DNA of 64,000 nucleotides from Undaria pinnatifida (lineage: Eukaryota > Sar > Phaeophyceae > Laminariales > Alariaceae). The notes under the pieces are model-generated. The model ran no database searches, had not been told where the DNA came from, and saw only the letters and a list, made by a program, of their open reading frames with translations. Every line of letters starts with the position of its first letter. The stretch's first letter is position 1. Below, piece after piece: positions 1 to 10,615 of the stretch. The translations under genes were made by a program, and so were the position numbers. The stretch is taken from assembly GCA_012845835.1 (NCBI GenBank), contig JABAKD010000026.1:558001-622000 (forward strand), read 5' to 3'.

Positions 1-245
1 AGCATTTGTCTCTCGTGTAAGCCAGATAAAAATCTTAGGGGCTAGGATTATATGCCGAGCCACCCTCACCAACCCTCTCGATGGCACGATTCTGCTCTTT
101 CTTCGGCGCTGTCTTCTGAGGTTACAATGTACGCAAGAGATGGTCGTCTTTATCAACCTGCTTTTCAATAGCATCTTCGGCCCTGTCTTTTGAGGCTAGA
201 ATGTACGAAAGAGATGGTCGTCTTTATAAGCTTGCTCTTCAATAG

Positions 246-2922
246 TTATATTATCCCGCTTGCGCGAGAAGGCATGTAAAAAAAAGGAAAAGGCATGTTC
301 AAGGATGGCGTGCCTGTCGACAGTGTACCTGCTAATCGACATGCCGCCACTCTCGCAAACGCATCCAAGGATATCTTGACTTCGATGCAATCGAATAGCC
401 GCTTCTCGGAAGACAGCTGGTTTGTCAAAGTTTGTTCATTCTTGAGAGTGCCGCATGTTTTGAGCTCGCTGCTAAGCAAGTGACCGAACTTTAGCCAGTC
501 TAACTCTGGACTGCGAAAGACCCTTTGAAGAACACTGCGCTACGTTAGCAGCTGAAGTCGGACGCGGCGCAAGGTTCGAGCGCGTTCCTAGCCTCTTTCT
601 CACGTAATCAAGTTTCGTCAAAAACGAGCGCCCAACGCCCAGGAACCATCTGTGCACCACGTTTGTCCTGCTTCGAAGCAAAGGTACACACCCCCGACGC
701 GATGTGACTCGATACAAAGGTGTTCCTGGCCTGTTCGATGTTCGGCCTACACACGATGGGCTTTACAGAGGACCGGCACGATCTTTCTACGCACTGCTGA
801 CGCCTCGTTCTAGCTCGTAACCACGACAGCATCAATCCTGTCTGCATATCTCTGCTGCAACAGACTGGTATTCACCTCGACATTCCATTTTTGGAATTTG
901 CGGATGCATCCTGTATACTCCAGGAGAGGATCTCCAAGCTGCCGCATTTGTATCTCGCTCACCAGGATAGGTATATATGGTATCTCCTAAGCGTCCTCGC
1001 AGGCCTCACGTATAAAAGTCACTAGGTGGGGAACGCATTTGCCGATCAACTGAAGGCACCCCTTGTAGTTCCGACTACAGACGGGTGTCACATCGGCGTC
1101 GAAAAATTCATCGCGTTCGCCGAATGCATCAAGCCCAATGATATACAGGGTCCAATCCTCAATCTCGTGGCTATCGCCGTGCTACACCTTATCCATGTGG
1201 CCGAACGCGGGCAATGTATCCATATTCAACAGGGACGCCGTGTGGGCCCCGTTGATGCCACACTGCCAATATTCGCCCTCCGCCAGCACACTGCGAACAG
1301 GGATAGAACGGACTGGCGATGCTGACGCGACACTTGAAAATCCATGGGGCCGAGGAAAAGCGTTAGACCCAGCGCGTTTTGCAACTCGACCAGGCGCATA
1401 CCCTGTGCGGGCTCGAACTCATCAGAATAAAGCCCACCTGCTCGCGGCGCACCAGGTTCGGATGGTGATGCCGCGGGTTGGCGATGACAGCGAGTCCCAA
1501 TTGCTGTAGTTGGTATTCTACCCCTACATGAGATGCCTCCGACGTGCAGATGGAGCATGAGTTCGTCGAGAGCCATCTCCGGTGGCGCGTATCAAGTCTT
1601 GACTTACTGATGATTTTTTTCCACGCGTTTGTTTATGTGTTTCCTGCTGGTGACCCTCCCCTGACACGTTGATGGCCAAGATGGCACTCACAATGTAATC
1701 GAAACACAGAAAACTCTGACTTTCGCAGTCTGTCCCATCCAGTTCCTCTTTCGCTTCGGTTGTTTCAGCAATGCAACGGAATCTTCGGTGGACTGGAGCC
1801 GTGTGTTTGATGGCCACGTTCAGAGACGATCCAAACAGGTCACTCCACAGCCCGTCAAGCATCAACCAGTGCACGTGTCCTTCACGAACCCCAACGAGTA
1901 CTCTTGTTGGTGGAAGGGTCGTTTTCTCGTCAGCTGGCTCAAAACCATCGGCACCAGTGCCCCTGTATGACCACACGATGACGCCGACCTTGGTCGTGCT
2001 GAGCCACGTTTCGATATGTCGCAATGTCAGGGCTGGAGGTTCTAGAGCTCCAGGAAGTCGAATGCCGAACTCGTTTTTCCCGACGTCACGTTCCAGCAGT
2101 AGAATTGAATACAGGCTGCGGAAGGAAGAAGTTTCCACCATCCAGATCATTTTTTACTTGTAAAGACGCACCTTTCTTTGCCGGCCACCCCCACCCGAGA
2201 TCACAAAAACGCACCCGTGGGGTCTACGTCGTGAAATTAAAATCTTCTTCGATCCCGTGTAAGCTATTAAGCATGTCAACTTGACTGTCGCGCCAAGCGT
2301 CGACAAGAAGAACAACAAGGCAGAGTCTGGGCAGTCGTTCTTGCCATGTTATGCCGAACGCGGTCACTAGGGTGTATCTCACAAGCCTGCCTGTGATCAA
2401 ACGACGCTATGCTGACTGAACAGTGGGCCTTGTGGGTCGGCAACGGAGCGGACCTGGAGATTCGCGAGGGATACCGGGATGCTCTCGATGCTCCGTCCAG
2501 CTCATGCCCAGCACAGGATAGCTCGCCAGGTTTCGTCGGCTGCCGAGACCACCAACTGTCGTTGCCCACCATCATCTACGTCGACGAAGGCCGCGCGCCA
2601 AGCCTCGGCATCACGCGGGTAGACCATGCCCCTCTGCCGAGTATTTTTCGCCCACATTTGAAAATTATCAAGTCCGGGATATTTCCCCAATGGATGCGAG
2701 TTGAACCGCTTGTTTGTGTCCCGGCCCCGTGGAGAAGGGAAACGAGGTGCGAACCCTGAACCCCGTTTCTTAGACGGCCTGTCGTCGATAGGTGACCCCT
2801 CGGGGCCCCAAGTACCGCCACCCGTTGCTCCTGTTTGCCAGAGGCGCGGCCTGGTCGACCTGCTCAACGTAGCGCCACCGATAGCTGCTCAGTAGTGCCA
2901 CAACCGTGGATGATGGTGCCAT
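246..2922 (-). pseudogene. Broken minus-strand coding remnants of unknown repeat protein (copy A)
   Basis: An ATG at 2922 (start MAPSSTVV) matches one at 57741 in copy B. Downstream, open stretches continue in changing frames: 2867-2502, 2575-2276, 2150-1524 (208 codons, the longest), 1576-1226 and 479-246. The same stretches in copy B give similar peptides, for example 'CESQSFLCFDYIVSAILAIN' in both copies and 'RQRGMVYPRDAEAWRAAF' in both. Stops and frameshifts fall at different places in the two copies, as expected of decaying copies of one longer protein. I do not recognise the family, and no reverse transcriptase, transposase or helicase motif was seen. It could be the coding part of an undescribed transposon. 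The plus-strand frames here are less continuous. Confidence 0.35.
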
Positions 2923-3715
2923 AGTCTTGGTTTTGAAGTGAGGACTAAGGTTACGGTAGGGGGGTCACTTTTTGAGGTCTCTTTGTTTTTAAGTGGATCG
3001 GGCTCACTCGCGCGAGAGACCCCCCCCCCGCCCCTTTGCAGTCTTGACCTTTCGTATGTTGTGCTTGCGCTATGACTCCGCAACATATGCACCGTCTGAA
3101 GACGTTTATGCAGTGAGGTACGGAATCACTCGGACGAGCGGCCTAAACCCGACAGCGACAAGAGGACGCCACCCCTGCGGTAGCCTCGGTCTGACCCAAC
3201 GTTGTTTTTTTCCCTTTCCGGGCGGAGCGTCAACCACGGTGAGGACAGGTGAAGATGTGGTGTTTCGGGCGCAAGAAAGAACTGTGAGAGGTAACAATTG
3301 CGAGCGAGCGAAGGGTCCATCTGGTGCTGATTGTTAGCCTTCAGTAATTGTTTGTGTGTTTGGCTGTTGTTGACGTTTGGTTCCATATATATGTATGTAT
3401 GTCGTGTGATGCACTTCGAAATTCTTTCGAAAGAACGCCATGCGCGCGACCACCCGGTCGAACAATCCAGAAATAGGTCCTCAGACAACCCGAGATAAGA
3501 TTCAAATAATGCGATACGAGATGAGATGGTAAACGCCATTCGCCAACCAACTTGGAATATAAGTCGGTTTTCAGACGCGAGTATTTAGACTCACGAATAC
3601 AATATGTACCAGTATGTGCCTCGCACGTCGTAAGCTGACTCCCGATTCCACTTGTTTATATTGTTGTCGTGGATGCACCATTTGCTTCAGCTATGATATA
3701 CTGCCATATGCGTGT

Positions 3716-3830
3716 ACACACACACTACGTTTGGTTTGTTTGCTTGTGGTTTTTCCCTGGGGTATTCTTCCATCCCAGAGAGTGCCTGAAGCCTCTCCTG
3801 TGACCATGGATTTTATTATGCGAGTAAATG
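3716..3830 (-). repeat. Dispersed repeat R1, inverted fragment
   Basis: The reverse complement of this stretch resembles the repeat at 11604, 19072, 59684 and 59938: a GTGGTCACAGGA-type start, then ..GAATACCCCAGGGAAAA.. and a CAAAC-rich stretch. A matching inverted copy sits in block B near 58516-58620. Confidence 0.55.
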
Positions 3831-4020
3831 AAACAACAACAACGATCACAAATACATGGAATATGGGTGCGAAGGGCATTTTGTTCCGGTTGGACCGGTT
3901 CATGTAATCTATATCCGATTAACCCACCTTCCCTTCCAAAAGATTTTTTTTTTTTTACCATGATATCGTAGAAGACAGCACACCAACATAAGCCCAAAAG
4001 ATAGCACACCGCTTACAGGA

Positions 4021-4750
4021 CACAACACCCGGTGATATACATCTATAATCTCGAGTTGAAAGGAGAATTATCACCGGGGTTACACAAGATCATACCCCCC
4101 CTGAAGTTGCGCCGCATGTATTCATGGGGCCCCTGCTCCTATCACCCGGGTGATACAGCATCTGTCCTGTGACCCCCCACAATATACCTTTGTGTGCTGT
4201 GAACCAACCTGCCTGGAGACCTCCAACAACATTGACGGACGTGGAGGGAGAACAAAATCCCGTCCGCGCAGCTTACTCTGCTCCTTCGACCGCTGCTTCG
4301 ACAACAAACTCTGCTTCAACCGCAGCAGCGCAGGCTCGACCGATCACCTTGTTCTGTCAACGCGAAGAAACTTCTTTTACGCCTGTTGTTGTTGCTGCTG
4401 CTGCAGCAGCTGGCTCAGCAACTTGCGCTAACGATGTGGTAGCCGCCGGTAATTTCGCAGGCAATGTTATCACATTGCCGCAATACCACTCCTGCAAGTG
4501 TGAGGAAGCAGCAATTATTTGCAAGCAAGTGTAATCACACCCCTTTAAACCGCAACCCTCATTACCACACCCCCTGCCAGTGTGCGGCAGTGTTATCACA
4601 CCCCTTGGTTTATCACACCCCCCTTCATGGCCCCTGCGACCTGCAAGTTATCACCCTCGTTACAAACGATAGCACACCCCCAAAGGAATATACCACACCC
4701 GGCGATACTTCTTTGACACTAAAAAAGGACATCACCGGGGTGTGATATAT
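4021..4750. repeat. MITE-like segment bounded by CACCCGGTGATA-type motifs
   Basis: The left side has ACACCCGGTGATATACAT near 4026, and the right side has an inverted version in ACATCACCGGGGTGTGATAT near 4728. The interior repeats TATCACACCCC several times (4580-4625) together with ATCACCGGGGTTACACAAGA. The same arrangement is in copy B (58818-59525). An open plus-strand frame rich in Ala, Thr and Ser (4169-4534) is shared with copy B, but it follows low-complexity GCT/GCA codons and is not called as a gene. The ends are only approximate inverted repeats, so the MITE label is tentative. Confidence 0.35.
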
Positions 4751-4826
4751 TCTGTCGTATACAATAACCAAATGAAACCAATTCCTGGTATGTTTTTTGC
4801 AAAAAAGCGAAAAAGGCCTGCCAGGG

Positions 4827-5109
4827 TTAGTGTTGCTATATAAAAAAAAAAAAAATACACTGTGTTGCTATAATATCACCTCCTTTGAAATTGGTTTTGG
4901 GCATCAGCGAACTGGGTCCAACGCATGCCCGTAGAGTCTTAGGTGGAGTGAGGAGCGGTAGTAAAAATCAAGTGCGCTGCTCGATAACCTGTTCCTGACC
5001 GTCGGTATACTGAACAATCTTCGGGCCGCGTCTTCTCTGTGTCAGGTGTGTGAGGAATTTCTTTGTCATTTTTCAAGCAAGCGGTTGCGTTGGCGTATAC
5101 TACCTGGCT
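4827..5109. other. Unassigned spacer between block A and arm L
   Basis: A/T-rich sequence with an A-run near 4842. No gene or repeat match was seen. Confidence 0.5.
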
Positions 5110-5299
5110 TGATGTAAAGGAAAGGAACACCACTGAGCGATCATCTACTACATGTTAGGGCATGTTTTCATGAACACCACTAACAAGAGCACCAGACATG
5201 GACGCGACATCTACAGGACTACAACATCTTCGACGACAGTGGGGAGAAAACAGGACGTATAAGTGTACACTATATATAGTCTATAATAATGTGGAAAGT

Positions 5300-6115
5300 A
5301 AGTACAGACAGGGATGTTAACACTGCGGTAAACCACACGACCAACCTATTACGCAGGGTATTTCGTGCCTCCATCCGCTTACATGATTGCCTGACAACCC
5401 CTACTGTCCCAAACGCAGAGGAATGTGCCTAACGAAGTAAAGTCACCCTCGCGTTCAATAGTGGTGACATCGCATGTCCACGTGAGACAACCTTTACGAA
5501 ACGCAGTAGCATATGCCTGACGAAGTGAAGTCACCCTCGCCTTCAATAGTAGTGACATCGCATATATATGACGTTGCATGCCCACCTCAACTGCTGTATT
5601 TGTAAGATGTATCTCTGTCTTAGAATTGGCGACCTCAGAGCCCCACAGCGGCACGGTAAAAATCATGGACGTGAAATCGCACATTTGAGACAATAATAAG
5701 TTGAAAAGGAAGCACAAACAGACGTGATACACTGCCGACCCATCGCATACCCTCCTGAGACGACCTCTACGAAACACAGTACCATTTACCTCACGAAGTA
5801 AAACCACCCTCGCGATCAATAGTGATGACATCGCATATATATGACATCACATACCCACCTCGCCTGATGTATTTGTAGGACGTATCTCTGACTTAAAATT
5901 GACGACTGCAGAGCCCCACATCGACAAGCTAAAATCATAGGCGTGAAATCGTACATTTATTTGAGACAAAAATAATTTGGAAAAGGAAGCACAGGCAGAT
6001 GTGTTAAAATTGCGGTAAACAACCTTACCAACCCATTACGTAGGGTATTTCGTACATACCGTCTGCATGATCGCCTCCCCACCTATACCAAGCGAAGTAT
6101 TACTAACGAGGTAAC
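5300..6115 (+). repeat. Nested degenerate tandem repeats within arm L
   Basis: A module containing ACGAAGT.AAGTCACCCTCG, then a CAATAGT.GTGACATCGCAT stretch, recurs near 5435, 5520 and 5795. A larger module containing GGAAGCACA.ACAGA and GCGGTAAAC with TTACG.AGGGTATTTCGT occurs at 5300-5375 and 5985-6055. Copies are diverged and no reading frame persists. Confidence 0.6.
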
Positions 6116-6224
6116 GTGATTGAGCGCGTGTATACCAAGTATGACTAATGAGGTAACGTAATTGAGCACATGTATACCAAGCGTCGATTCGCATCCCTCC
6201 CTCTAATGCTCAATGACGGAGACA

Positions 6225-6412
6225 GCATATGGCCACATACATCACCTCGCATGCTGTATTTGGCAACACGTATCTCTTGCGTATAATTAGCGATGTCGAT
6301 AATAATGGTGACTGTATGATGATGGTGACAAACACAGTGCATGACCACATCACCTCGCCTGTTGCATTTGACAATACGTATCTCTTTCGTATAATTAGCG
6401 ATGTCAGAAAAT
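6225..6412 (+). repeat. Tandem repeat, about 102 bp, two copies
   Basis: The core ACGTATCTCTT.CGTATAATTAGCGATGTC occurs twice at about 102-bp spacing. The inverted arm R has three copies of the same unit (62516-62778), so copy number differs between arms. Confidence 0.7.
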
Positions 6413-6639
6413 AATGGTACCTACAAATATTCTATAAAATATTCTAGCTTTCGATCGATGTATCATACAACAACAAACTATGAAGATTTAACACGTTATT
6501 TACTACACTTAAACACTGGGTTGCATGCTGCATCTAACATCAAACCTTCTAGAATAGTAAACATTACAAGCCAGATGATATAAAGGGATGTCTTATTGCT
6601 TCAATCGTCAGGTTTGTCCCCTTTGAGAATTTATAGTTT

Positions 6640-7770
6640 CCGCGCACATATTGAAATGTCCCCCCCCCCCCTCCCCTCCCCCTCCACTGACCTCTTTTTC
6701 ATAACAAACCCCAACCCTTTCCCCCCCCCCGCCCCTCCGTCCCCCGATCCCCCCCCCCCCCTTCCGCCTACTCTGTCCAAACGCCCCACTCACAATCAAA
6801 ATCGGCCTGAGTAATAAACACCTATACGCAGTTGATACCACGTCATTATCTTTCTGACCATCCATGACGAAGGTTTCAATTTCCCCCCCCCCCCCCCCCC
6901 CCTCCAACGCCCCCTCTTTTCCGACCACCTACACGATCACCTAGACCTAGCACACGCGTATAACAAGCTGCTACATATCTTTGATCTCACAGCCGAAGTG
7001 TATTTGAATATTATTTGTGACCTAAACCTCCTAAAAATCCCCCCCCCCCCCTCTTGCTCTCCCTTACTCAAACGCCCCACCAAATATCAAAATCCGCCAC
7101 ATTAACAAACACTTCACGCACAGGATATCACCTCATTATCTTTCGAGAGCCATCCATGCCGCTGTGTTTCCCCCCCCCCCCCCCCCTCCAACGCCCCCTC
7201 TTTCCCGACCACCTGCACGATCGCGTAGACCTAGCACCACGCGTATAACAAGCTGATACATATCTTTGATCTCACAGCCGAAGTGTATTTGAATATTATT
7301 TGTGACCTAAACCTCCTAAAAAATCTCCCCCCCCCCCCCCCCCTCTTGCTCTCCCTTACTCAAACGCCCCACCAAATATCGAAATCCGCCACATTAATAA
7401 ACACTTCACGCACAGGATATCACCTCATTATCTTTCGAGAGCCATCCATGCCGCTGTGTCCCCCCCCCCCCGCCTCGAACGCCCCTTTCTTCCCCATCAC
7501 CCGCACCTTCGCCTAGACCTAGCACCACACGTATAACAAACCCCTCACCTAAAGCCCTTCCCCCCCCCCCCCCCGCCCCCCGCCCCGCCCCCACCCCCCA
7601 CCCTCCCCCCCCAACCCATCCCAACCCCACCCCCTCGAACACTCCACCCTCTCTTTACTCACTGATTGTACGACTTATCCCAGAATATACACGATAAACT
7701 GATGTACTATTTCCAAAAATGTCACATTTATCCCCTCGAAATAATGTATAGTTTCCAGGCACATATCGAG

Positions 7771-7804
<34 letters not shown>

Positions 7805-7990
7805 CCCCAAATAATATACTGGTGCCAAAACCGTCAGATTTATCCCCTCGAAAGGATTTATAGCTTACATGCACAAATTGCCCCTTTCCCCCCCCCCCCC
7901 CGCCCCCCCTCCAAACCCGCTCGCTTTTGATCAAAACCAGGCCCCCCCTTTGCCTTCACAGCTGTCAGATTTTGTCCCCCTCAGAAAAGG
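6640..7990 (+). repeat. C-homopolymer-rich repeat block with about 285-bp tandem units
   Basis: At least ten uninterrupted or nearly uninterrupted C runs occur here, the longest about 30 C near 7772-7803. Conserved spacers between them include TTTGATCTCACAGCCGAAGTG at about 6980 and again at about 7265 (period 285), and ATCACCTCATTATCTTTCGA. Similar blocks lie at 12280-12830 and 14170-14330, and a G-run version lies at 60990-62220. Confidence 0.8.
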
Positions 7991-7999
7991 GTTTTATAG

Positions 8000-8215
8000 T
8001 TTCCGCGCACAGACTGACTAAAATCATCCTGTTGACCCTGATAGCTACACTGTAGCTGTAAGGGGAGTCGCCGACCTATATCCTTAATGAGGACACACAA
8101 CTCGTAATGCGCGCGATCGGAGTATCACACACAGCTTGCAAAGATGAGTTTCGACGAAATCTTCGATCTCACAGCTGGAGTGTATTTTAATTTTTATAAT
8201 ATTCTGATTGGACAC
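8000..8215 (-). repeat. Dispersed repeat R3, inverted copy
   Basis: This stretch contains CCTTAATGAGGACACACAAC, CGCGCGATCGGAGTATCA and TCTCACAGCTGGAGTGTATTTT. Same-orientation copies are at about 12985-13160 and 14490-14690. Opposite-orientation copies are at about 11990-12180, 60050-60260 and 60640-60870. It usually abuts the C/G-run blocks, so it is probably a terminal part of the same element family. Confidence 0.7.
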
Positions 8216-8283
8216 ACTGTTTGATAAGTTGTTGTTAAAAATACATACTATAGTTTTTCCATGTACTTTTTCGAACGCACACT

Positions 8284-8823
8284 GGTGAGGGTCCTTCCAA
8301 CGCACACTGTGTCGGGCCCGGGGGGGGGGGTTCGGGGGGGGGCGCGTCGCCCCCCCCGACACTGCTACTAGCATCCAAGCACCGTTCGGCTGCCCTGCCA
8401 ACCCATTGCTGGTGGTGCATTTTGGGACACACACACGAACACCAACACACTCTACACTGTCTGCTAGTAGTAGCATACAAGCACCCTTCGGCTGGTGGTG
8501 AGGGTCCTTCCAACGCACACTGTGTCGGGCCCGGGGGGGGGGTTCGGGGGGGGGCGCGTCGCCCCCCCCCGACACTGCTACTAGCATCCAAGCACCGTTC
8601 GGCTGCCCTGCCAACCCAGTGCTGGTGGTGCATTTTGGGACACACACACGAACACCAACACACTCTACACTGTCTGCTAGTAGTAGCATACAAGCACCCT
8701 TCGGCTGGCCTGCCAACCCAGCGCTGGTGGTGCATTTTGGGACACACACACGAACACCAACACACTCTACACTGCTAGTAGTAGCATACAACCACCCTTC
8801 GGCTGGCCTGCCAACCCAGCGCT
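8284..8823 (+). repeat. Tandem repeat, about 213-bp unit plus shortened units
   Basis: GGTGAGGGTCCTTCCAACGC starts at 8284 and again at 8497, giving a 213-bp period. The units contain a G-run/C-run hairpin (8320-8360 and 8530-8572) and a (CA)n-like ACACACACGAACACCAACAC stretch. They are followed by shortened units of about 95 bp starting at GGTGGTGCATTTTGGGACAC. Both strands stay open for long distances, which reflects the unit composition rather than a gene. Confidence 0.85.
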
Positions 8824-9866
8824 GGTGGTGCATGCGCTTGAACGTTTGCGCCTCTGCTGTTCGATCCTGCTACATCACGATGCGGGACAACAAAAAAAAA
8901 AAAAAACACAACACACAAACATTTCACTTCGTTGTGCCCTGGGCTGCAGACAAAAAAATCCCTTCCCAAAAAACCCTCCTCGTCCTTGCAAAACCATAAA
9001 ATTCAAACGGCTGCGATTCAAATCAAACGGCGTGACGAACTACACCATCGCACGCAAACAACCACCTCGTGGGTGCATTTTGGGACACACACACGAACAC
9101 CAACACACTCTACACTGCTAGTAGTAGCATACAAGCACCCTTCGGCTGGCCTGCCAACCCAGCGCTGGTGGTGCATGCGCTTGAACGTTTGCGCCTCTGC
9201 TGTTCGATCCTGCTACATCACGATGCGGGACAACAAAAAAACAACACAACACACAAACATTTCACTTCGTTGTGCCCTGGGCTGCGGACAAAAAAATCCC
9301 TTCCCAAAAAACCCTCCTCGTCCTTACAAAACCATAAAATTCAAACGGCTGCGATTCAAATCAAACGCTGAACGGCGTGACGAACTACACCCTCGCACGC
9401 AAACAACCACCTCGTGGGTGCATTTTGGGACACACACACGAACACCAACACACTCTACACTGCTAGTAGTAGCATACAAGCACCCTTCGGCTGGCCTGCC
9501 AACCCAGCGCTGGTGGTGCATGCGCCTGAACGTTTGCGCCTCTGCTGTTCGATCCTGCTACATCACGATGCGGGACAACAAAAAAAACAACAACACAACA
9601 CACAAACATTTCACTTCGTTGTGCCCTGGGCTGCGGACAAAAAAATCCCTTCCCAAAAAACCCTCCTCGTCCTTACAAAACCATAAAATTCAAACGGCTG
9701 CGATTCAAATCAAACGCTGAACGGCGTGACGAACTACACCCTCGCACGCAAACAACCACCTCGTGGGTGCATTTTGGGACACACACACGAACACCAACAC
9801 ACTCTACACTGCTAGTAGTAGCATACAAGCACCCTTCGGCTGGCCTGCCAACCCAGCGCTGGTGGT
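8824..9866 (+). repeat. Tandem repeat, about 344-bp unit, three copies
   Basis: CATGCGC.TGAACGTTTGCGC occurs at 8831, 9174 and 9519, giving periods of 343 and 345. Each unit combines the 95-bp GGTGGTGCATTTTGGGACAC module with a unique segment containing an A-run, TTCACTTCGTTGTGCCCTGG and AAAATTCAAACGGCTGCGAT. The array ends sharply at GCTGGTGGT near 9866. The units are close to identical, pointing to recent amplification or homogenisation. Confidence 0.9.
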
Positions 9867-9893
9867 CTCCGGAGCGTGCTGTGGGTGTCTGCT

Positions 9894-10280
9894 ATGAGCC
9901 CCTTCGCTCGTTCTACGCTCCTCCTCCTCTGCGGCTGCGTGTTCTTCGCCCTCTTCAAACGTCACGGCGTACCACCACCTGGTGCTGCGTTTGAATCTCT
10001 GCACAACATGCAGCGGAACGTCCTTACAGCAGAGCGGTATCTTGACGACTGGGGAGACCAACTGTTCCAATACACATTTGCAGGGCTCTCTCTGCCTCAT
10101 CGCTTGGAGTTCGTCCTACATCCTTCCGCCTTGCGAGGGCAACAACAATCCATTCAGCAATTGCACTGCCCGAATGGCCTCGTTCTACAGCGCCGGAACA
10201 CTCGCACTGTTCCGTGCAGGGGGGATGGCAACTGCGACTGGCACTCTCTGCTCAACGGGAACTGCACCTTCTTGGGACAG
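9894..10280 (+). CDS. Possible exon with OTU-like cysteine protease motif
   Basis: A frame opening at ATG 9894 (MSPFARSTLLLLCG) runs into 'VPCRGDGNCDWHSLLNG', with DGNC at 10224-10235. The DGNC plus [FWY]-[HR]-[AS]-[LI] pattern is the active-site block of OTU-family deubiquitinating cysteine proteases (family knowledge). A consensus donor (CAG|GTATGT) follows at 10280/10281, in phase 0. The nearest good acceptor is at 10672/10673, also phase 0, inside the helicase frame. The N-terminus is hydrophobic and could be chance. Only the first OTU motif is visible; no catalytic His segment was found. Some helicase-bearing transposons carry OTU domains, so an element origin is plausible. This may also be a chance match. 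Confidence 0.3.
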
Positions 10281-10615
10281 GTATGTACACGGCATTGCTT
10301 ATACGCTACGCACTCAGCATGGTCACAGCTGTGTTTGTATGTACAGCGGCGTGCACACCGCTCTCGCCGCGTGTGTAGAGTACGTACATGTGTAGCGCAG
10401 CAGTTCTCCCGTGTGTTTGCGTTTGTAGCATACCCGTACGTCTTCGAACCTGCTATAGTCTACTACCTCACCTTCCACCAGCGTTCCTGCGGTGCAAATG
10501 CGTTCCGTCACCTGTGTATCCATCATCTCCTATGTATGTAGGCGTCTCCAGCTACGTGTGTGCGTCCTGTGCTTGCGTTTGTAGCATACGCGTTCACTAA
10601 CGTTTCGCGTTTACC

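Larger units (their letters stand above)
1..4826 (+). repeat. Large duplicated block, copy A (truncated by window start)
   Basis: This block aligns collinearly, with substitutions and small indels, to 54861-59604 (copy B). Shared landmarks are the opening AGCATTTGTCTCTCGTGTAA, the C-run near 3020, the run of TATCACACCCC motifs near 4580-4620, and the final ATATTCTGTCGTATACAATA at about 4747. Homology stops near 4826 here and near 59604 in copy B. The left limit is unknown because the window begins inside the block. Its best reading frames are on the minus strand and are annotated separately. A nested dispersed repeat lies near 3716-3830 and a foldable repeat at 4021-4750; both also occur in copy B, so they were present before the duplication. 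The two copies suggest a transposable element, but no terminal repeats or known domain were found. Confidence 0.85.
5110..8200 (+). repeat. Composite repeat arm L (inverted partner at about 60600-63298)
   Basis: The reverse complement of this region matches the right end of the window in order. The 5300-5390 segment (TACAGACAGGGATG ... GCCTCCATCCGCTTACATGA) pairs with 63220-63298. The 6225-6400 tandem pairs with 62516-62778. The 6460-6580 segment (GAAGATTTAACACGTTATTT) pairs with 62285-62420. The C-run region 6640-7990 pairs with the G-run region 60990-62220. The segment 5110-5430 also matches 31195-31479 in direct orientation. This is therefore a dispersed family at least 3 kb long. No coding sequence was recognised in it. 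Confidence 0.8.

Noticed and set aside
6608-6928. Gly-rich and Pro-rich ORFs in the C-run block
   Set aside because: Translations of homopolymer C/G runs.
8084-9720. Long ORFs on both strands (up to 262 codons)
   Set aside because: They run through the 213/344-bp tandem array; the translations are repeats of the unit on both strands.
8284-9866. CRISPR-like array
   Set aside because: Units are 213-344 bp without short repeats and unique spacers, and the DNA is eukaryotic.
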